A stretch of 64,000 nt of DNA from assembly GCF_018143015.1 (NCBI RefSeq), contig NC_054742.1, forward strand, positions 58,722,853 through 58,786,852. Direction: 5' to 3'. The stretch comes from Lytechinus variegatus. Taxonomy: Eukaryota; Echinodermata; Echinoidea; Temnopleuroida; Toxopneustidae. Shown here in pieces: positions 45,000 to 59,300 of the stretch (its first letter is position 1; each line of letters starts with the position of its first letter). The translations under genes and the position numbers were made by a program. Under the pieces are notes generated by a model, which saw nothing but the letters and a program-made list of their open reading frames with translations, made no database searches and had not been told where the DNA came from.

Positions 45000-46670
45000 G
45001 TAGGTATTCTAATTTCGAAAGCCATTAAAGTTAGTCTTAAAAATATTTGATTTCATCCAGAGGCAGTACGCCAGTATTCTGAAAGCTCAATTGGCATTTT
45101 GGTATTCTGAAAAGTTACTTAAGTACCCCTTGCCTTATTTATTTGGTAGGGGTGCGTTGCATGCACTTGCAATAGAACGTGCAATAGACAAGTCTCATAG
45201 TCATAGTCATAGTTAGTGCTCAATTAGCAGACTTTCCATTGGGGAAAGATAATGGTGATAAGTCTAAGAGGTCCATTAAGTCACCATCTCTAGCTAATTG
45301 TGGCTTTCATTTTTTAAAAATATCATATGGGTTTACTACTGTGACCAAAAGAAGGAGAACGTATAAGAAAGGAATAGAATATTAAGGGGAAAAAGGTTTC
45401 ATAGAAACAAGTATAGGCCTAAAATAAGGAATAGGGAATATATTTGGTAATGAAGAAATTAGAAAAGGGAAAAGGAAACACACAAAAATTGTGTACATAG
45501 GGGAAACATGACTATTATTTTTCTATATTTTCTTTTATCATATTGGCATCATACAGTTATATTTTTGCACAGTATAGGCCTATTCATTGACAGTTTATTG
45601 AGATTGCCAAATCACGGTAGGTGCAGCAATGTTCACTGATGAATCAAATTTTGTTTCTGACAATAAGAAAATGATAAAAGACATCTCTAGTATTAAAATA
45701 AATATTCTCTCCTAGAATAAAATGCACAAAATTTGTCAGTGAGCGATACCATCATTTTCCCCATCTATAAAATGTCATACCTTTTGCACATCCGATTTTA
45801 ATAGAATTTTCGCTTTATCATGCTTGTCTGATCAGCATTTTGTTGGAGAAGATTTCCCATGTATAATAAAATGAAAAGTGTGTACAAAAAAAGCAGGAAT
45901 TGATGTTAAGGAAGAATTCCCCATCCCCAAATACAGAGGTACTGGTAAATAAAATCATATTGTAAAAGAAAGAAAGCTACAAATTGCTTCAAATAGGTTT
46001 ATGTGATAATCAGAATGCGTTCGAAATTGAAAAAAAAATGAAAAGCTACAAAGTTAAAAAGAAAAATGAGAAAAAATTGGACAAGGCAATTAACTTTAAC
46101 ATAACAAACTGCTAATATCTGATGCAAAAACTTCTAGCATATTTATCAGCAAAAATATTCTTTGTAATTGTATCAAGCTCGCGGCGCAGTGCACAGGCAG
46201 CACCTGGCCTGGGCGCAGTGCTGCAAGCCAACAAAGTTAAGAGAAACTGCATGCATTTAGAAAATTTTACGTTGTAAGAGCGCATTTGATTGGTCAATTC
46301 GGTTCAGGAGGGGAGTGGCCTAAAAGGAGTTAATTGAGAGCTAATAGAGCTTGCAGAATACAAATTTTGGAGGTACATTAGCGCTCAGTTAAATGGGGAA
46401 CTTATGAGGAAAGTTATATGAGGAAACTTATGAGACTTTTGAAAATACACCACTGTAATTTTTATAAAAAATAACAAAACATAAAGCTTCAGCCAGCACC
46501 AGGGCCCACCAAAGCTCTCCTTACGGGGATTGGTAGGCCATATAGGGTAGCACTGCAAAAACTCTTCTATAATGTCAAAGGGAGCTTTTTTGTCAGATTA
46601 CTCAAATGGATGGAGGAATATAGGAGACCAAGGCAAAGGAGACAAATTTTTTTTTAACCCATTATCAACT
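45000..46670. other. Probable first intron of the RBR gene, nothing recognised
   Basis: AT-rich, with no clear repeats or coding. A short GC-richer patch at 46175-46225 (CTCGCGGCGCAGTGCACAGG) is unexplained. Confidence 0.4.
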
Positions 46671-47174
46671 CCGGGAAGGCACTCCACCACAAAATGGGTA
46701 GGTAAAATGTGCCGCAGGTGAGACAAAAAAGGGGGCTCTGGAACAGGCTTATTGTAAAAAGGAGGGTCTTCGGAACGGGCTTTGGAACTACAAGTGTTTG
46801 TGAAAACGGGGGTCATTGGAACGGTTCGCCTGTGTGTGAGTGCGTACGCATTCCTATGGAACGGGCATATATGCCTGTAGGTCGCCCGGTGGCACAGTCG
46901 CTGGATGCACGACGGGCAGAGGCGATGGTCAGATAGCGCTCTGCGGGCAGCTTTTCACCAAAAATGCAGCTCATTGTAACAGATCAATGCGGCCAGAACA
47001 GCGTTACTAAAAGTACGTGAAGCTTTAGAACGGATTTCTTTCTTTTTCTTGATAAGAAGAAAATGCTATGCTTTGAAACAGAAAATTGAGTGTAAAAATT
47101 GGGGTCCTCTCTGCATCACATCCCTGCCAAGCATTATATACTGAGTGCCCCCCCCCCCCCCCCCCCCCCCCCGG
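46671..47174 (+). mobile_element. Poly-C-ended element, GTTCCAAAG family, copy 2, with 9-bp target duplication
   Basis: Flanked by TTATCAACT at 46662-46670 and 47175-47183. It begins CCGGGAAGGCACTCCACCAC and ends in a C tract of more than 20. Reverse complement of 9924-10434 over nearly its whole length. It lies within the probable first intron, about 80 bases before the acceptor. Confidence 0.87.
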
Positions 47175-47306
47175 TTATCAACTAGATCACAGTTTTCAAC
47201 AATCCACAGTATAGATGTTGAAGTTAAGTAATTCATTTCTGTATCACTTTCAGGAACAAGTGTAGTCACATTTTCTCTTGATTGAAGAAGAGCTAAAAGC
47301 AAGACC

Positions 47307-50300
47307 ATGGTGCGACGAGAAGGGACTCGCTTTGGTGTGTGGACTGGTCACAGTTTGAGAAGATCTGTTCAGTCTCAGAAGGCTGTCCATTCCAGCCAAA
47401 ATATTGTTGTGAGGGCTTCTACGGATGTGAAGGTCAAACGGGCTCAGAAACAGGCTTCATCTGTGGTTGAGAATCATCTCCAGAATAGGTCATTAAACCT
47501 CAAAGGTAAAGAGAACAGCCAATCGAGCATATGCACATTACAACAGCCTAAGTCAGTGATAGTTCATTTCGAGTAAATCAAGTTTTTTTTTGTATACCTT
47601 ATCTGAGGAGTTTGTTCAGTCTTTCATTCATTTTTGGGCCCTAGCTTTAGGGTAGAATTCTGGAATATGAATTACACAATATCCCATGTTTAACTCAAAT
47701 TGGCCAAGAGATGGACATGAATTGTTTCTTCAAACATATTCAATTGCTTGCTTGGTTGAATTTCTTTGAGGGATCTTAGTAGGATGATAGAAAATATTTG
47801 TCAACTTCTTTATGTAATTTATTTTGGCATATGTACTGTAGTTTTGCTTTATTATTGGTTAAGATTTTCTGAACCTTGAGGAGATTTCTGTTTTAAAGAA
47901 ACGAAATTCACTCTCCATGCCTAAGAAATTTGATTGAATGCTCACCTTACTTACTATACATCATTGATTATTTTTATTATTATTACTACTTTTATTATAA
48001 TCACTGTTATTTTTGTATAAGTATTATTATCATTATTATTTTCATTATCATTATTATTATTTTTGTACAGGTTTCAGCAATGAGACAGTCCTCCCATTTT
48101 CTCTCAACAAAAACAAGCGATGGGAGGTCGTTGATGCCTTGAAAAAGAATGTAGGAACTCTGTGCTGCCAGGGCGACCGCATCACCGTTAGTGAACATCA
48201 CATCAGCATTGGCAATCCTGAGGTAGACTGTACAGCCTCTTATGATTCCATGTCCAAGTTCTCTCCAAAGAAGACATATGCAAGGGCAGCAGACCTAGCA
48301 CCAAAGGAGACGGAACCATCCACCGACCAAGTCGCTGCACAAGACAAGGAATTCGGAACGAAGAACCGAAGAAGACGGCAGAAGAGGAAGGTGAAGGTGG
48401 ATAAGGTTACCGGAGTCCAAGAAGAAGTGTTCTCGGTCAATGTTAGCTATGCTGTTAATGTGGCTCCACCAAAGCACACGTTGCATACCTTCCATAGGAG
48501 AAACAGAACAAATGGATTGGATGTTGGCAATGGTGACAATATTGGTACGTTTCAGGCCTTTATATTTTGATGAATTCAGGGCCATTTACATTTTTATCCA
48601 CCTTTTTTTTCTCAGATAATGCAGTACAGGCTTGCATTTAGATCAGTTATTTCATCTTGATAGAACTCTGTCAAATTTTCTTTTGAATAAGAAAATTACT
48701 GTTTGGTGTTAACATATTTGGCATTATGGACATTTAAGTTATCAGAACCATATGTAATTACAGAATGGTTATTGCATCAATTTCTGAAGGAAGACAATAT
48801 TAGGTAACTGTATAATCCTGGGGGGGGGGGACTTATGATAAATGTATGATACATATGTGCCATGGTTGAGACCCCCATTTTCAGCCTAAATTTCCATTCC
48901 AGAGCATCGCCGATTCAGAAAGCCATAAATATTCCTATTCTTTTCTGTTCCAGAGACCCTCAAATTTGTGATTTCTCGTTCCAATGCATGCCCATTATCA
49001 ACGACTGAGCCTATTGGACTACTGAACTACAGAGCCAGAGCTCAGAGAGCGCCCGCAGCTAGCTTGTGCTAGCCCGATATGAATCTAGCACATGATCTAG
49101 CAAGACACACGCGCACTTCTTTTACATAGCCTCTACTAATCATGCCTACAATCTAATGAGTTCTGGAGACCCCCCCCCCTTTTTGTGGTCAGTTTCAGAT
49201 TATTGCATTTGTAGCAATCGTTGATCCAATAGCCGTTCTATCAGGAGACCCCTGTTTTAAGACCAAGATATAGTTCCAGAGCCCCCTATTTTTGACTTTG
49301 ACGTGGCACATAGGTATCATGCTATAATTAGAGTACCAGCCCCCCCCCCCCCCCCCCGATGTATAATAAACCTGTTTGTAATGAAAATCTAGTTTTATTG
49401 TGTTTATGGAGCTTTTCTATATACTGCTCACGTAGTGACCTGTATTTCGGCATGGTTTCAGCTATTCAAGGGATAGTCACATACAGTGGACATTTATGGA
49501 TGTGTTATATGATTCACATCACTCTCTCAGCCTTTATAGTGATAAAATGCTAGCACTGGTCCCAAGAACCTTAAGTTCCTGAAGGGCTGTCACACTTGAA
49601 AGTTTGGCCAGCATATGTTGATATTCTATAGGCTGTTGCAAGCCAGATTTATTTCAAATCCCAATTCTACTTATCATTATTACTAAGCTGTTGGTAAGGA
49701 TTTTATTCTAGCAATCCAAAGGACTTAAAAAGTACATGAAAAAAAATTCTTTGGAAAATATTAATTTCATCTTTATGCATTATTTACAGCCTTGCAGGTA
49801 ACCAAGCAAGGAACAAAGAAAAGGAACAAGAAAGTGTCAGGCAGTATCTTGGATGACCTTGACTCAGTTAGAGAATATGATGCTGGTGAATACTACTATG
49901 ATGAAGAAGATGACCAAGAGGTGATGGACGAATCCAGATGTATTCCAAGGTCAGAGGTTACGGCTGTCTTTGGAATGTTTGTAGTAGATACAGATCAGCA
50001 GACAGCAGGATTCAATCAGAAGAGGAAGAATCCTACTCCTCCAAGTCCCAGGACCAAGGAACACATCTTCCAGATTGATTTAGAAGAACCCCTGGAATCG
50101 GGAGTGACTCCTTTGGAAGTAGAAGATAATGCCGTGTTGACATTTCCAGTCTCAACAGACAACATCCAGCCTGCATCCCTCAGAGGCACATTTAGTGACG
50201 ATTACCAAGAGGCCTACAGCTGTCCTCGTAGATTTTCCGTCAACATCACGGATAGGGTTGTCAGCAAAGTACAGGCAATCCCGAAACATGGCAGCACCAT

Positions 50301-53300
50301 GTCAGACATGCTGCTCTCAACAGGGTACCAGGTTTTTGTAATCTTCTGCATGCCCGTGCAAGAATCCAGTCAGCACAAGAACATATCCGCTACAGTTGTC
50401 GGAGATCGATTTAATCAGATGGATGCAGAGAAGATTTTGTACGGATACCAAGGTGAGATCGGATGTGTATCAGATGCAGTGGACAGGATCACAGAACTTA
50501 TTGCCACCAAAGTCAAATTCAGGTGAGGAAGATATATCTCATATCATTATATCTATACAGGTCCTTTTAACATTGCACTTAAAATAAATGCATTTAATTT
50601 TAAAGTTCATATTTTGGTCTGCATGGTTTGCCTGTGCAGTATGAGAGCATGAGAATAAAGATGTAAAATGTGAAATTTCAGCAAATGTTTGGGAAGGGGT
50701 TTTTTCTCCCCTAGACCCTAGAAATATGTAGGGTTAAACAGTCAAAGTAGGTAAAAGTTTATGCTTTTAATCCTTTGCGCACTGATGTTGCAATCTTGCA
50801 CATTTGTACAATTAAATTCAACAATTATAATAATTAGTTTTCTCCCCTACCTTCAATTAGAGAAGCTAATGAAAGGCAATAGTTCTTCGATAACATCTAC
50901 GTGTATATAATAATAATAATAAGTATCAAAGGTGCAATGGGAAATCTTGAATTAAAGACACTAACATGGAAACAATTGTCATTATTATCCCCCAAAATCA
51001 ATTCAGCGTGCAAAGAGTCAACGGTCGTTTGAACGGCGTTTAAATGTTTTGACTCAGCCGTAGATTGCGTATCAAAGATATATCAAAATTTAACCTGGGA
51101 GAGTTATCCTACTTTTTAATATGAGAAGGGGATTGATCATTTTAATTTCTATTTTAAACAGGTCAGATGAGTGTAAGCTGAGCATCGGTCAAAAGAAGAA
51201 GTCGAGAGGAGTTCCCCTTACCACTGTTGCCGACTCATTGAAATGGGAAAGTGAGACATGGTCACAACAACGCATGTGGAAACAGGTATGATAATAATAA
51301 TGGTCTTTATTGATACTCAAAAACATTCGTTGCAGCCAAAGGCTGAATTACAAATGCTAGTACAAGGTAAAAAATATAACATATAAATTGACAAAAACGC
51401 AAATATACAAACAAGGTATATATCATATATAGGTGAAAAGATAAAAATAAATAAGTAAATAAATACATAAATAAAAACACCCAGTCAATACAGAATGCAT
51501 AGTGACCTCCATTCGACCTTGCAAAAGTAGCAGGAAACATAAATGAGTGGCGGTATGGAATTAAGTTGGTAAAAAAAAAATCAATAAGTATTTAACACGT
51601 GTGAAACGGAAACGGTAAGAATAACAGGGAAAAGAAATGCGTAACAATTGGCAATCCTTGGATAGCCTTTACTGATTACTATGGAGCTTTCTCAAACAAT
51701 TCCTATATGTGACCTGCCAATCCCAAAACTAACAATAAGTCACCCCAATTAATTTTCTTATTGAGCTTTGAAAAGCACATCATGAGCTTGATATGATATA
51801 AAACTTGTCAAAATTAATTGAAGGAGTATTAATAGTAATAATATACCCAGGGTAGCCATACTCACCTTGAGTAGTTCAATGCCAATCCAAAAAGATGGTG
51901 GAAAAACTATCAATTTTAAGCATAGAGCATGTAAAACAAACCCAGCAGTATCCCTTATTTCACCACTTTAACCCCAAAAAACTAATTAATCATTAGTTAT
52001 AGAGACGCTAATCAAAATGCTTTGAACCCAGAAACAACCAGGTGCTAAACTAGTGATTTGTAATGATTGCTGGACACGGCTGCAGCCCTCGATCCGCTTG
52101 CTCTGCACCGGCATTGCATGTATTACAATGGAGTAATCAGAGATTGACATGAGACTTCCTCCACTGACTAAAATTTAGATTGAAACGCCAAACTTGCAAA
52201 GCTATACAGCATCATCAGTAATCAAAGATGGTTCCAACTGTGACATTAAGAAGATACAATTTATATGAAATTGTAAAAATTGAAATAAATTTCAGTCATT
52301 GCAGAATTCTTATGAAGAGAAATCATACCAAGTAATGTACATAAAATGGTACATTCTATGTACCATTTATGTTTCTGGTATGACATTATCAGCTATTAAT
52401 GCCCCCGCAGACGAAGTCCGTCCGTCCCCCAACTTGGTTTCCATGCAATAACTTGACATATATTAAATGGATTTAAAAAAATGTTTGGTGTGTAGGTAGA
52501 TGACACCAAAATACATGCTAAGTGCAAATTCGGAGTCCGCAGGTCAAAGGTCACAGCTCATGAAATATGGGAGTTGGTTTCGGCATGATAACTTATGAAA
52601 TATTCAACAGATTAAAAAATAATTGTGTGTGTAGATCGATGACACCAAAATACAGGCTAAGTTCGAATTCCGAGTCTGCAGGTAAAAGGTCACAGCTCAT
52701 TATTTATGCGGGTTGGTTCAAAGGTCTAAATTTGTTCATTATATATATATATATCTATATATATATATATATATGCATATTGGTTTCTGCAGGACTTTAA
52801 GTTCAATAATTTTAATGAACTTCTGATCGTGTTAAGCGGAGCATATGTGTTCTTTGGACACGTCAAATTTCTTGTTCATACATAATTTTATTTGATTTTA
52901 TTTATTTCTGTATTCACATCAGAGATGAGTATACAAAATGACATATTCAAAGGTAATAAGTATATAGCGAAACAATAATACATTTGTTTCATGACCATGA
53001 TAACCGTATCATGCATGTTATTGTTTAATGGGGAAAATGTGTAAGTCTTCGAAAATACCATGACTTTTCCTTTGACATCCAATCTTACAGAATTGTTTAA
53101 TATTACACACATGAGATTTTACTCTTCAGCATAATTTGTACATATGTATGTAAATTTCCATCTTTCTGATGCCCTGTAGATTATTGCACATGAGGATGAT
53201 AAGCGCGAAGAGGAATCAAGGATCAAAGAGGAGATCCCTGAAGACCGTGCAGAGACATGTAAGATCTGTTATGTAGACATCTCAGAGGCCTGTCCTGGTA

Positions 53301-56300
53301 CTTATCTTCAGCCATGCAACCATTTATTCTGTGATGGATGCTGGAAGCATTACCTCATTGCCAAAGTGACGCAGGGTGATCCTCGTATTGCCTGCCCGGT
53401 AAGTCCAGAAGACTACTAATACTTTCACTTACCAGAGGCGAGGCTCGATAGCTCAGTCGGTAGAGCGGGGGATTCGTAATCGGGTGACCCAGGTTCGATT
53501 CCCACTTGGTGTGCTAGTGCCGTTTGGTAAGGCATTAATCCTCATTGCCAGGTCCTTCGGAGAGGACCTTAAGCCGCCGGTCCTCTGGTTGCTTGCTTAC
53601 AAGCATTCATGCTTTCTTAGCAATCAGGTAAAAAAAAACACCAATCAGTCAATGATAAATGAGTTAACAACATTTAGGTAGACAAAGATGTTTGCTTTAC
53701 TTCAAAGGGTTAAAAAAAAATGGCTTCAGTAGCTATATTTTAATTTTTTTTGAAAGCCTTTGCCTTTAAGTGCAACATTTTGAACTGTTTGATTGAAGTT
53801 GATTGGAGGTGGGTAATCCCATTACAAAGTGTCGGTTTGTCAATTACAACCAAACAATTAATTTTGGGGGCCTAAGGAAATGCTTAGCTGTACAAATGAC
53901 TTAATGAAATACCCAAATGGTATGATTTTTCTCATCATATTATTAATATGTTAACATGAATTTTAGAAACATGACTTGTTTCTGACACACACTCTGATAT
54001 AAGAAGTTCCCATTTAATGTTTTTGTTGAAGGAATTCAATTGCAAGGTCCCTGTTGACAGAGTGATCGTGATGTCTCTGGTACCCAGTAAGATCGCATCT
54101 TTCCACCTGCAACAGAAGATCAACGCAGCCGTCGCTTCTGACAAGCATTTCCAGTGGTGTCCAAACAAGGGTTGTCAATGTATGGCGAGATTCACTCCTG
54201 TAGCATCGGGCCCTCTGACAATCTCATGCGAATGTGGCTCTGTGTGGTGTTCCAAGTGTATGCAAGAAGCCCACTGGCCAGCCACCTGCGCTGAAGCTGC
54301 TAAGTACAGGGCAGACAAGGCTTCTATGTGTAAGTGTAACATGTTGGTACAACTACTGGTAAATTGCCGATTGGTTTACACCCACTTGGCCTACTTTCCA
54401 ATTTGTCTCATCAGACATGATCTAATCATTGTTGTATCTACTTACCATTTGGTCTATTTTTGATTAAGCTCAATCACTAATTTGTCTAATTTCCAGCTGG
54501 ACTATACCTATTATATCTACTTCGTCTAAAAGAATGCTTGGTCTACATGAACTGCTGAATTGTTCATGAATCAAATTTTCACCAGACAAAGTAAGAAATA
54601 AGAAGACAGAGGAAATTGGACTAACTGTGAATTAGACTAAATGAGATTTAGACCAAGTGTAGTGTAGATTAAATAGAAAAAATTAGTCCAAATCGAAAGT
54701 ACAATAAATGGATGTAATTGTAACCAACACCAACAAATGCTGGTAGACCAAAGGTCTATAGACCTTTCTTCTTTGGGTGCTATCGTCTGCCACCTTTAAT
54801 TTGAGGGCTATCACTGTAGATCAATGGACAGTACTGACTTCAAAAGCTTGGTGGGGAAAATGATGATGATCTTGTTTGTAATGGTGGTGATGATGATGAT
54901 GATGGTGATAATGGTAGTGGTGGTGGTGGTGACGACAATGATGATGATAAAGAACAAGATGATGATGATGGTGATAATATTGATATGTGATGATGATTGT
55001 GGTGGTGGCTGTGTGGATATAGAATATAATGATAATAGCGGTATTTATAAAGCTCCTTTTTGACTGAGGATACAAAGCGCTGCTATTATTACTCCGGCTT
55101 TAGCTCGAGCTGCTATCACAGGCACTCAGTGCATGCAAGGAATTAATCCTGCCGGGTACCCATTCACGTCACCTGGGTCGAGTGCAGCACATTGCGGATA
55201 AATTTCTTGCTGAAGGAAAACACGCCATGGTTAGGATTCGAACCCACGGCCCTCTGTTTGAAAGGCGAGAATCAGAACCACTAGACCACGATGCTCCCAC
55301 CATCCAAAAGTGCTCATAGCATCAGCCCAGCAGTATTTCTAGTGTATTTACAAAAAAAACCCTACAAACTTCAAAATTACACTTTGCAAAAGTAAGATGC
55401 ATTTAGATCTCATGTTAGAATACCAAGCTACATTCTGATGTGGTCTCATGTCCTGCTTTGTGCTCCATTCACAATTTAATGGAAAATGTCTCAATTTCAT
55501 TTATTCTATCAGTGACGTGTGTGGCAGGTTTCAATGAAATCCTTGTCGACGAGGTCAGATTCAAGAACTGTCCTGAGTGCAACAATTCCATTGAAAAGAT
55601 TTCTGGCTGCGATGTGGTGACATGCCCTTGTCAATGTACATTCTGTTGGAGGTGTGGAGACCTGGATTCAAACCATAACATATATGCCTGCAAACAAGCT
55701 GCAGTTGATTATGAAGTAAGTTTGACAGAGTGGAAACTAAAGGCCACCTCACACTTTACGACCGGTCCTAAAGAAACAGCATTTTTATATCTGCTAATAT
55801 TATAAACATATAGAATGATCTTATCCGAGGTTCAGGTTTTACTGTAGAATAGTAATATCAAATTTTGAATAGTTGCAAGCCTTTAGCTAGCAGTGACCAT
55901 CTGGAATCACACCATTGCTTTGATGTCATTCAGATTCAGAATTGATTATCGCTTTTTATACCTATCGAGAGTAATGAATCATAATGAATTTCATTGAAGT
56001 AACAATTCAGAATTTTGGACTGTAGATCGTTTCATGTTTGAATCTTTTCATCAATTTTTATAATGATTTATTCCTACTTGTAATGTTACAGACCTTTGAA
56101 TTTAATGAAGAGCCCATGGAAGATGTATACCAGCTGTCAGTCATGCATCATCTCAAGAGATCACGAATATACAGTTTTAAAAGGAATCAGCTAGCTCACC
56201 AACTGGCCAATAAGGTGGTAAGCATTATCATGAGAGTTTGCCCCAGAAAAAAAAAAGTTTCTCAGTTTCTCAGTCTGGCATAGACAAATGATTTATGTGT

Positions 56301-59300
56301 TTATTCTATATTCATATATGACACCTAGATACATCCTTGGCATTTGATTGGTTGTTTGATATCCATCATTCAGACCATTTTACAATGACGTCATTGACCG
56401 TGCAATTTAGGATCCATACGATTTTTTCCATTGCACGCGATGCGGGCATTATTCGATGTACGCGCCAATCAACCGACCGAGCTCGCACTGCATGACTTTG
56501 CTTCAAAAGTGATAAATTTCCTATGAAAAATAATTTAGTTTCAAGTGTCATATAAACCAAATAATGAATGTTCCTTAATTCGTGCAATGGACAGAACACT
56601 CCATTCGGTGAAAGATGAAATGAATGATCCATTCAACTCGGCTTTGCCTTGTTGAATGGATCTTTTCATCTTTCACCTAATGAAGTATTCTTTCCATTGC
56701 ACTCATAAACATTCTTTATTTGTATGATATTTGCCTCTCCACCCTGGTATAGTAAATAAGAACCTAGTAGGAAGGAATTCCTCGAATGCTTGAGCAACTG
56801 ATAAGGGAAGCTGTGCTAAAGCCGGGGTAATAGTATGCAGCGCTTAGAAACATTGTGTTAAGTGCTTAATAGATGTTGCATATTATTATTATTACATAAT
56901 CGTAAATAGTGATTTAAAATTTTAGACTACTGACTGAAGTATAAAAACATTGTCTCCTGGGTAATGATTGCTGGTCTGTTTGTGTAGATCATGTCTTGAG
57001 ATGGCACTAACCAAAATAGATGTGACATATTGGCTTTAAAGGACAAGTCCACCCCAATCAAAAGTTGATTTAATTAAAAAGAGAAAATCCAACAAGCATA
57101 GTATTGAAAATTTCATCAAAATCGGATGTAAAATAAGAAAGTTATGACATTTTAAAATTTCGCTTAATTTTACAAAACAGTTATATACACATCCTGGTCG
57201 GTATGCCAATGAGGAGACTATGACGTCATCCACTCACTAGTTCTTTTGTATTTTATTAGTGTGAAATATTATAATTTTCTCCTCATTGTCAAGTAAAACA
57301 ATGATTAATTCCTCCCTGAATAGGGGAATTAGCATTGTTTAATAAAATATGGTTCAGTTGTCAAATCTGTAAAATATGAAATATTGTATAATTCAAACAA
57401 TGAAAATAAAAGAAATAGTGAGGGATGGACATCATCGACTGGCTCATTTGTATGTCACCGAGATGTGCGTATCACTGTTTTATGAAAAATATGCAAAACT
57501 TTAAAATGTCATGATTTTCTTATTTTACATCCGATTTTTATGAAGTTTTCAGCATTATGCTAGTTTGATTTTTCTCTATTTATTCAAATCAACATTTTTC
57601 AGGGATGGACTTGACCTTTAAAGCCCATCTAAAGCTTTGGTAAAATGGTCATTAAAGAAAATGAAATTCTTGAAACAAGATAACTTGTGCAAAAAAAGAA
57701 AAATCAAAGAACTAGATAAACGAAAGTTTGATCAAAATTGAATGAATATTCAGAAATTTATGAGCATTTGAAGTTTAGATCATTATTGTAATGTAGTTCC
57801 TCCTATTGGTAATGTGACAAAGATGTGTGATGTCACATGTGAACAACTTTCCCATTACATTTATATATATATATATCACTTAAACTGCCCCTTATATCAC
57901 ATCTATCAGTAGATCATGTATTCTTTCTTTAGGAGGGCATGTAATACAGATTTTCAAAAAGTATTTTATGGATAAAAATGTTTGTATCACCCTAAAAAAA
58001 AGCAAAAATATACATTTTCAGGGTATTTTATAGTGTATCAATGAGACAGTTGTTCACATGTGACATCACAGATATGTGTCACATTACTAATGGGAGGATC
58101 TCCACATCATTAGTGATCACAATATGCAAATGCTCAAAAAATTTTCATTATTTGTCAGATTTTCCTCAAACTTGCTTTGAACTTATTCTTTGATTTTTCT
58201 GTTCCACAAAAGCGAACTTGTTCCAAAGGTTTCATTCCCCTTTAATGTGAATAAAAATAGATTGTCTTCCAACATTCCTTTGTTACAAAAGTTCATATCT
58301 TGATTTCTTTTTTTTATTCTTGTCTGATTAGGCTATTACATTCACCCTTGAGAATGGTCCAGGTCACTGTGACAGACAAGCAACAGACTCCGCATCTTCA
58401 AAGGCTCTAACATTCTCGGTACTAAGAGGCAAGGAATCCGGCGTGAAGCTCTTGGAAGAAATAAACAATTTGTTTAAGAAGGCATCAGATTTCCTGTTGG
58501 AGGTATGTTTTAACCCACACCCAAGTTGGTTACAGGGGACCGTTTCATGAAGGGACTTGTCAGACATTTTATCCGACAAGTACTGTTTTATCGGACAGTC
58601 TCTATGGTAAAAGTACCTCTCAACCAATCATAATCAAGGAAAGTTATCAGACCTGACAACTTGTCGGGTGAAATTGTTGATGAAACACTTATGTTTCTGG
58701 GTTGTCTGTCCATCTAGTCGGTCATCTCTTGATTCTCACAATAACTAAAGAACTGATTTACAGATCAAGCGTAACCCCTTTTTTAGTGTATCCACCATGT
58801 CAATCAGTTCACGTGGGATTGATGCTGTAAGGACGTTCTACAGGATATGTTTGTGCAAATCATAATTTGCACATATTTTTACGCTATGTGTATCAACGTC
58901 GCAATGGATTAACAGGTGATTAATCAGATTATTTTCACATGATCTGCATTCTAACTGCAGATCTGATGTGTTATTTTATAAAGCTAATTAGCTGAAAATA
59001 ATCCATTGGCCGATGATCTTTAAATACCACTGCAATATCTGAATACTTTACTCTTAATCACTGCAAAGTATGCTGAATATGACCTCAAGTTCGAATAAAT
59101 GGTAGAGTGGTTTGGAATTTTTCCTCACATCCTAAAAAATCTAAAAATCTGTTTTGGGTAAAAAACAAACTACGAGATTTATATTTTGTTAATATGCTTT
59201 CTTCCCATGCTTTTAGAAATAATCTGAGAATTCTGTTTCTAGTTCCTTGCCTGACCCTGTAGTTTTTGTCTCACCTGCGAAGCAAAGTGAGACTATAGGC

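Noticed and set aside
48240-48585. Minus-strand frames opposite the second RBR exon
   Set aside because: Antisense shadows of a coding exon whose splice phases and continuation are well supported.
53447-53520. Possible true tRNA gene
   Set aside because: Boxes A and B are present, but the acceptor stem does not close and a SINE body follows, as at 4010, 55031 and 60745.
54821-55075. His-rich and Met/Val-rich frames on opposite strands
   Set aside because: Translations of the GATGAT/GGTGGT microsatellite.
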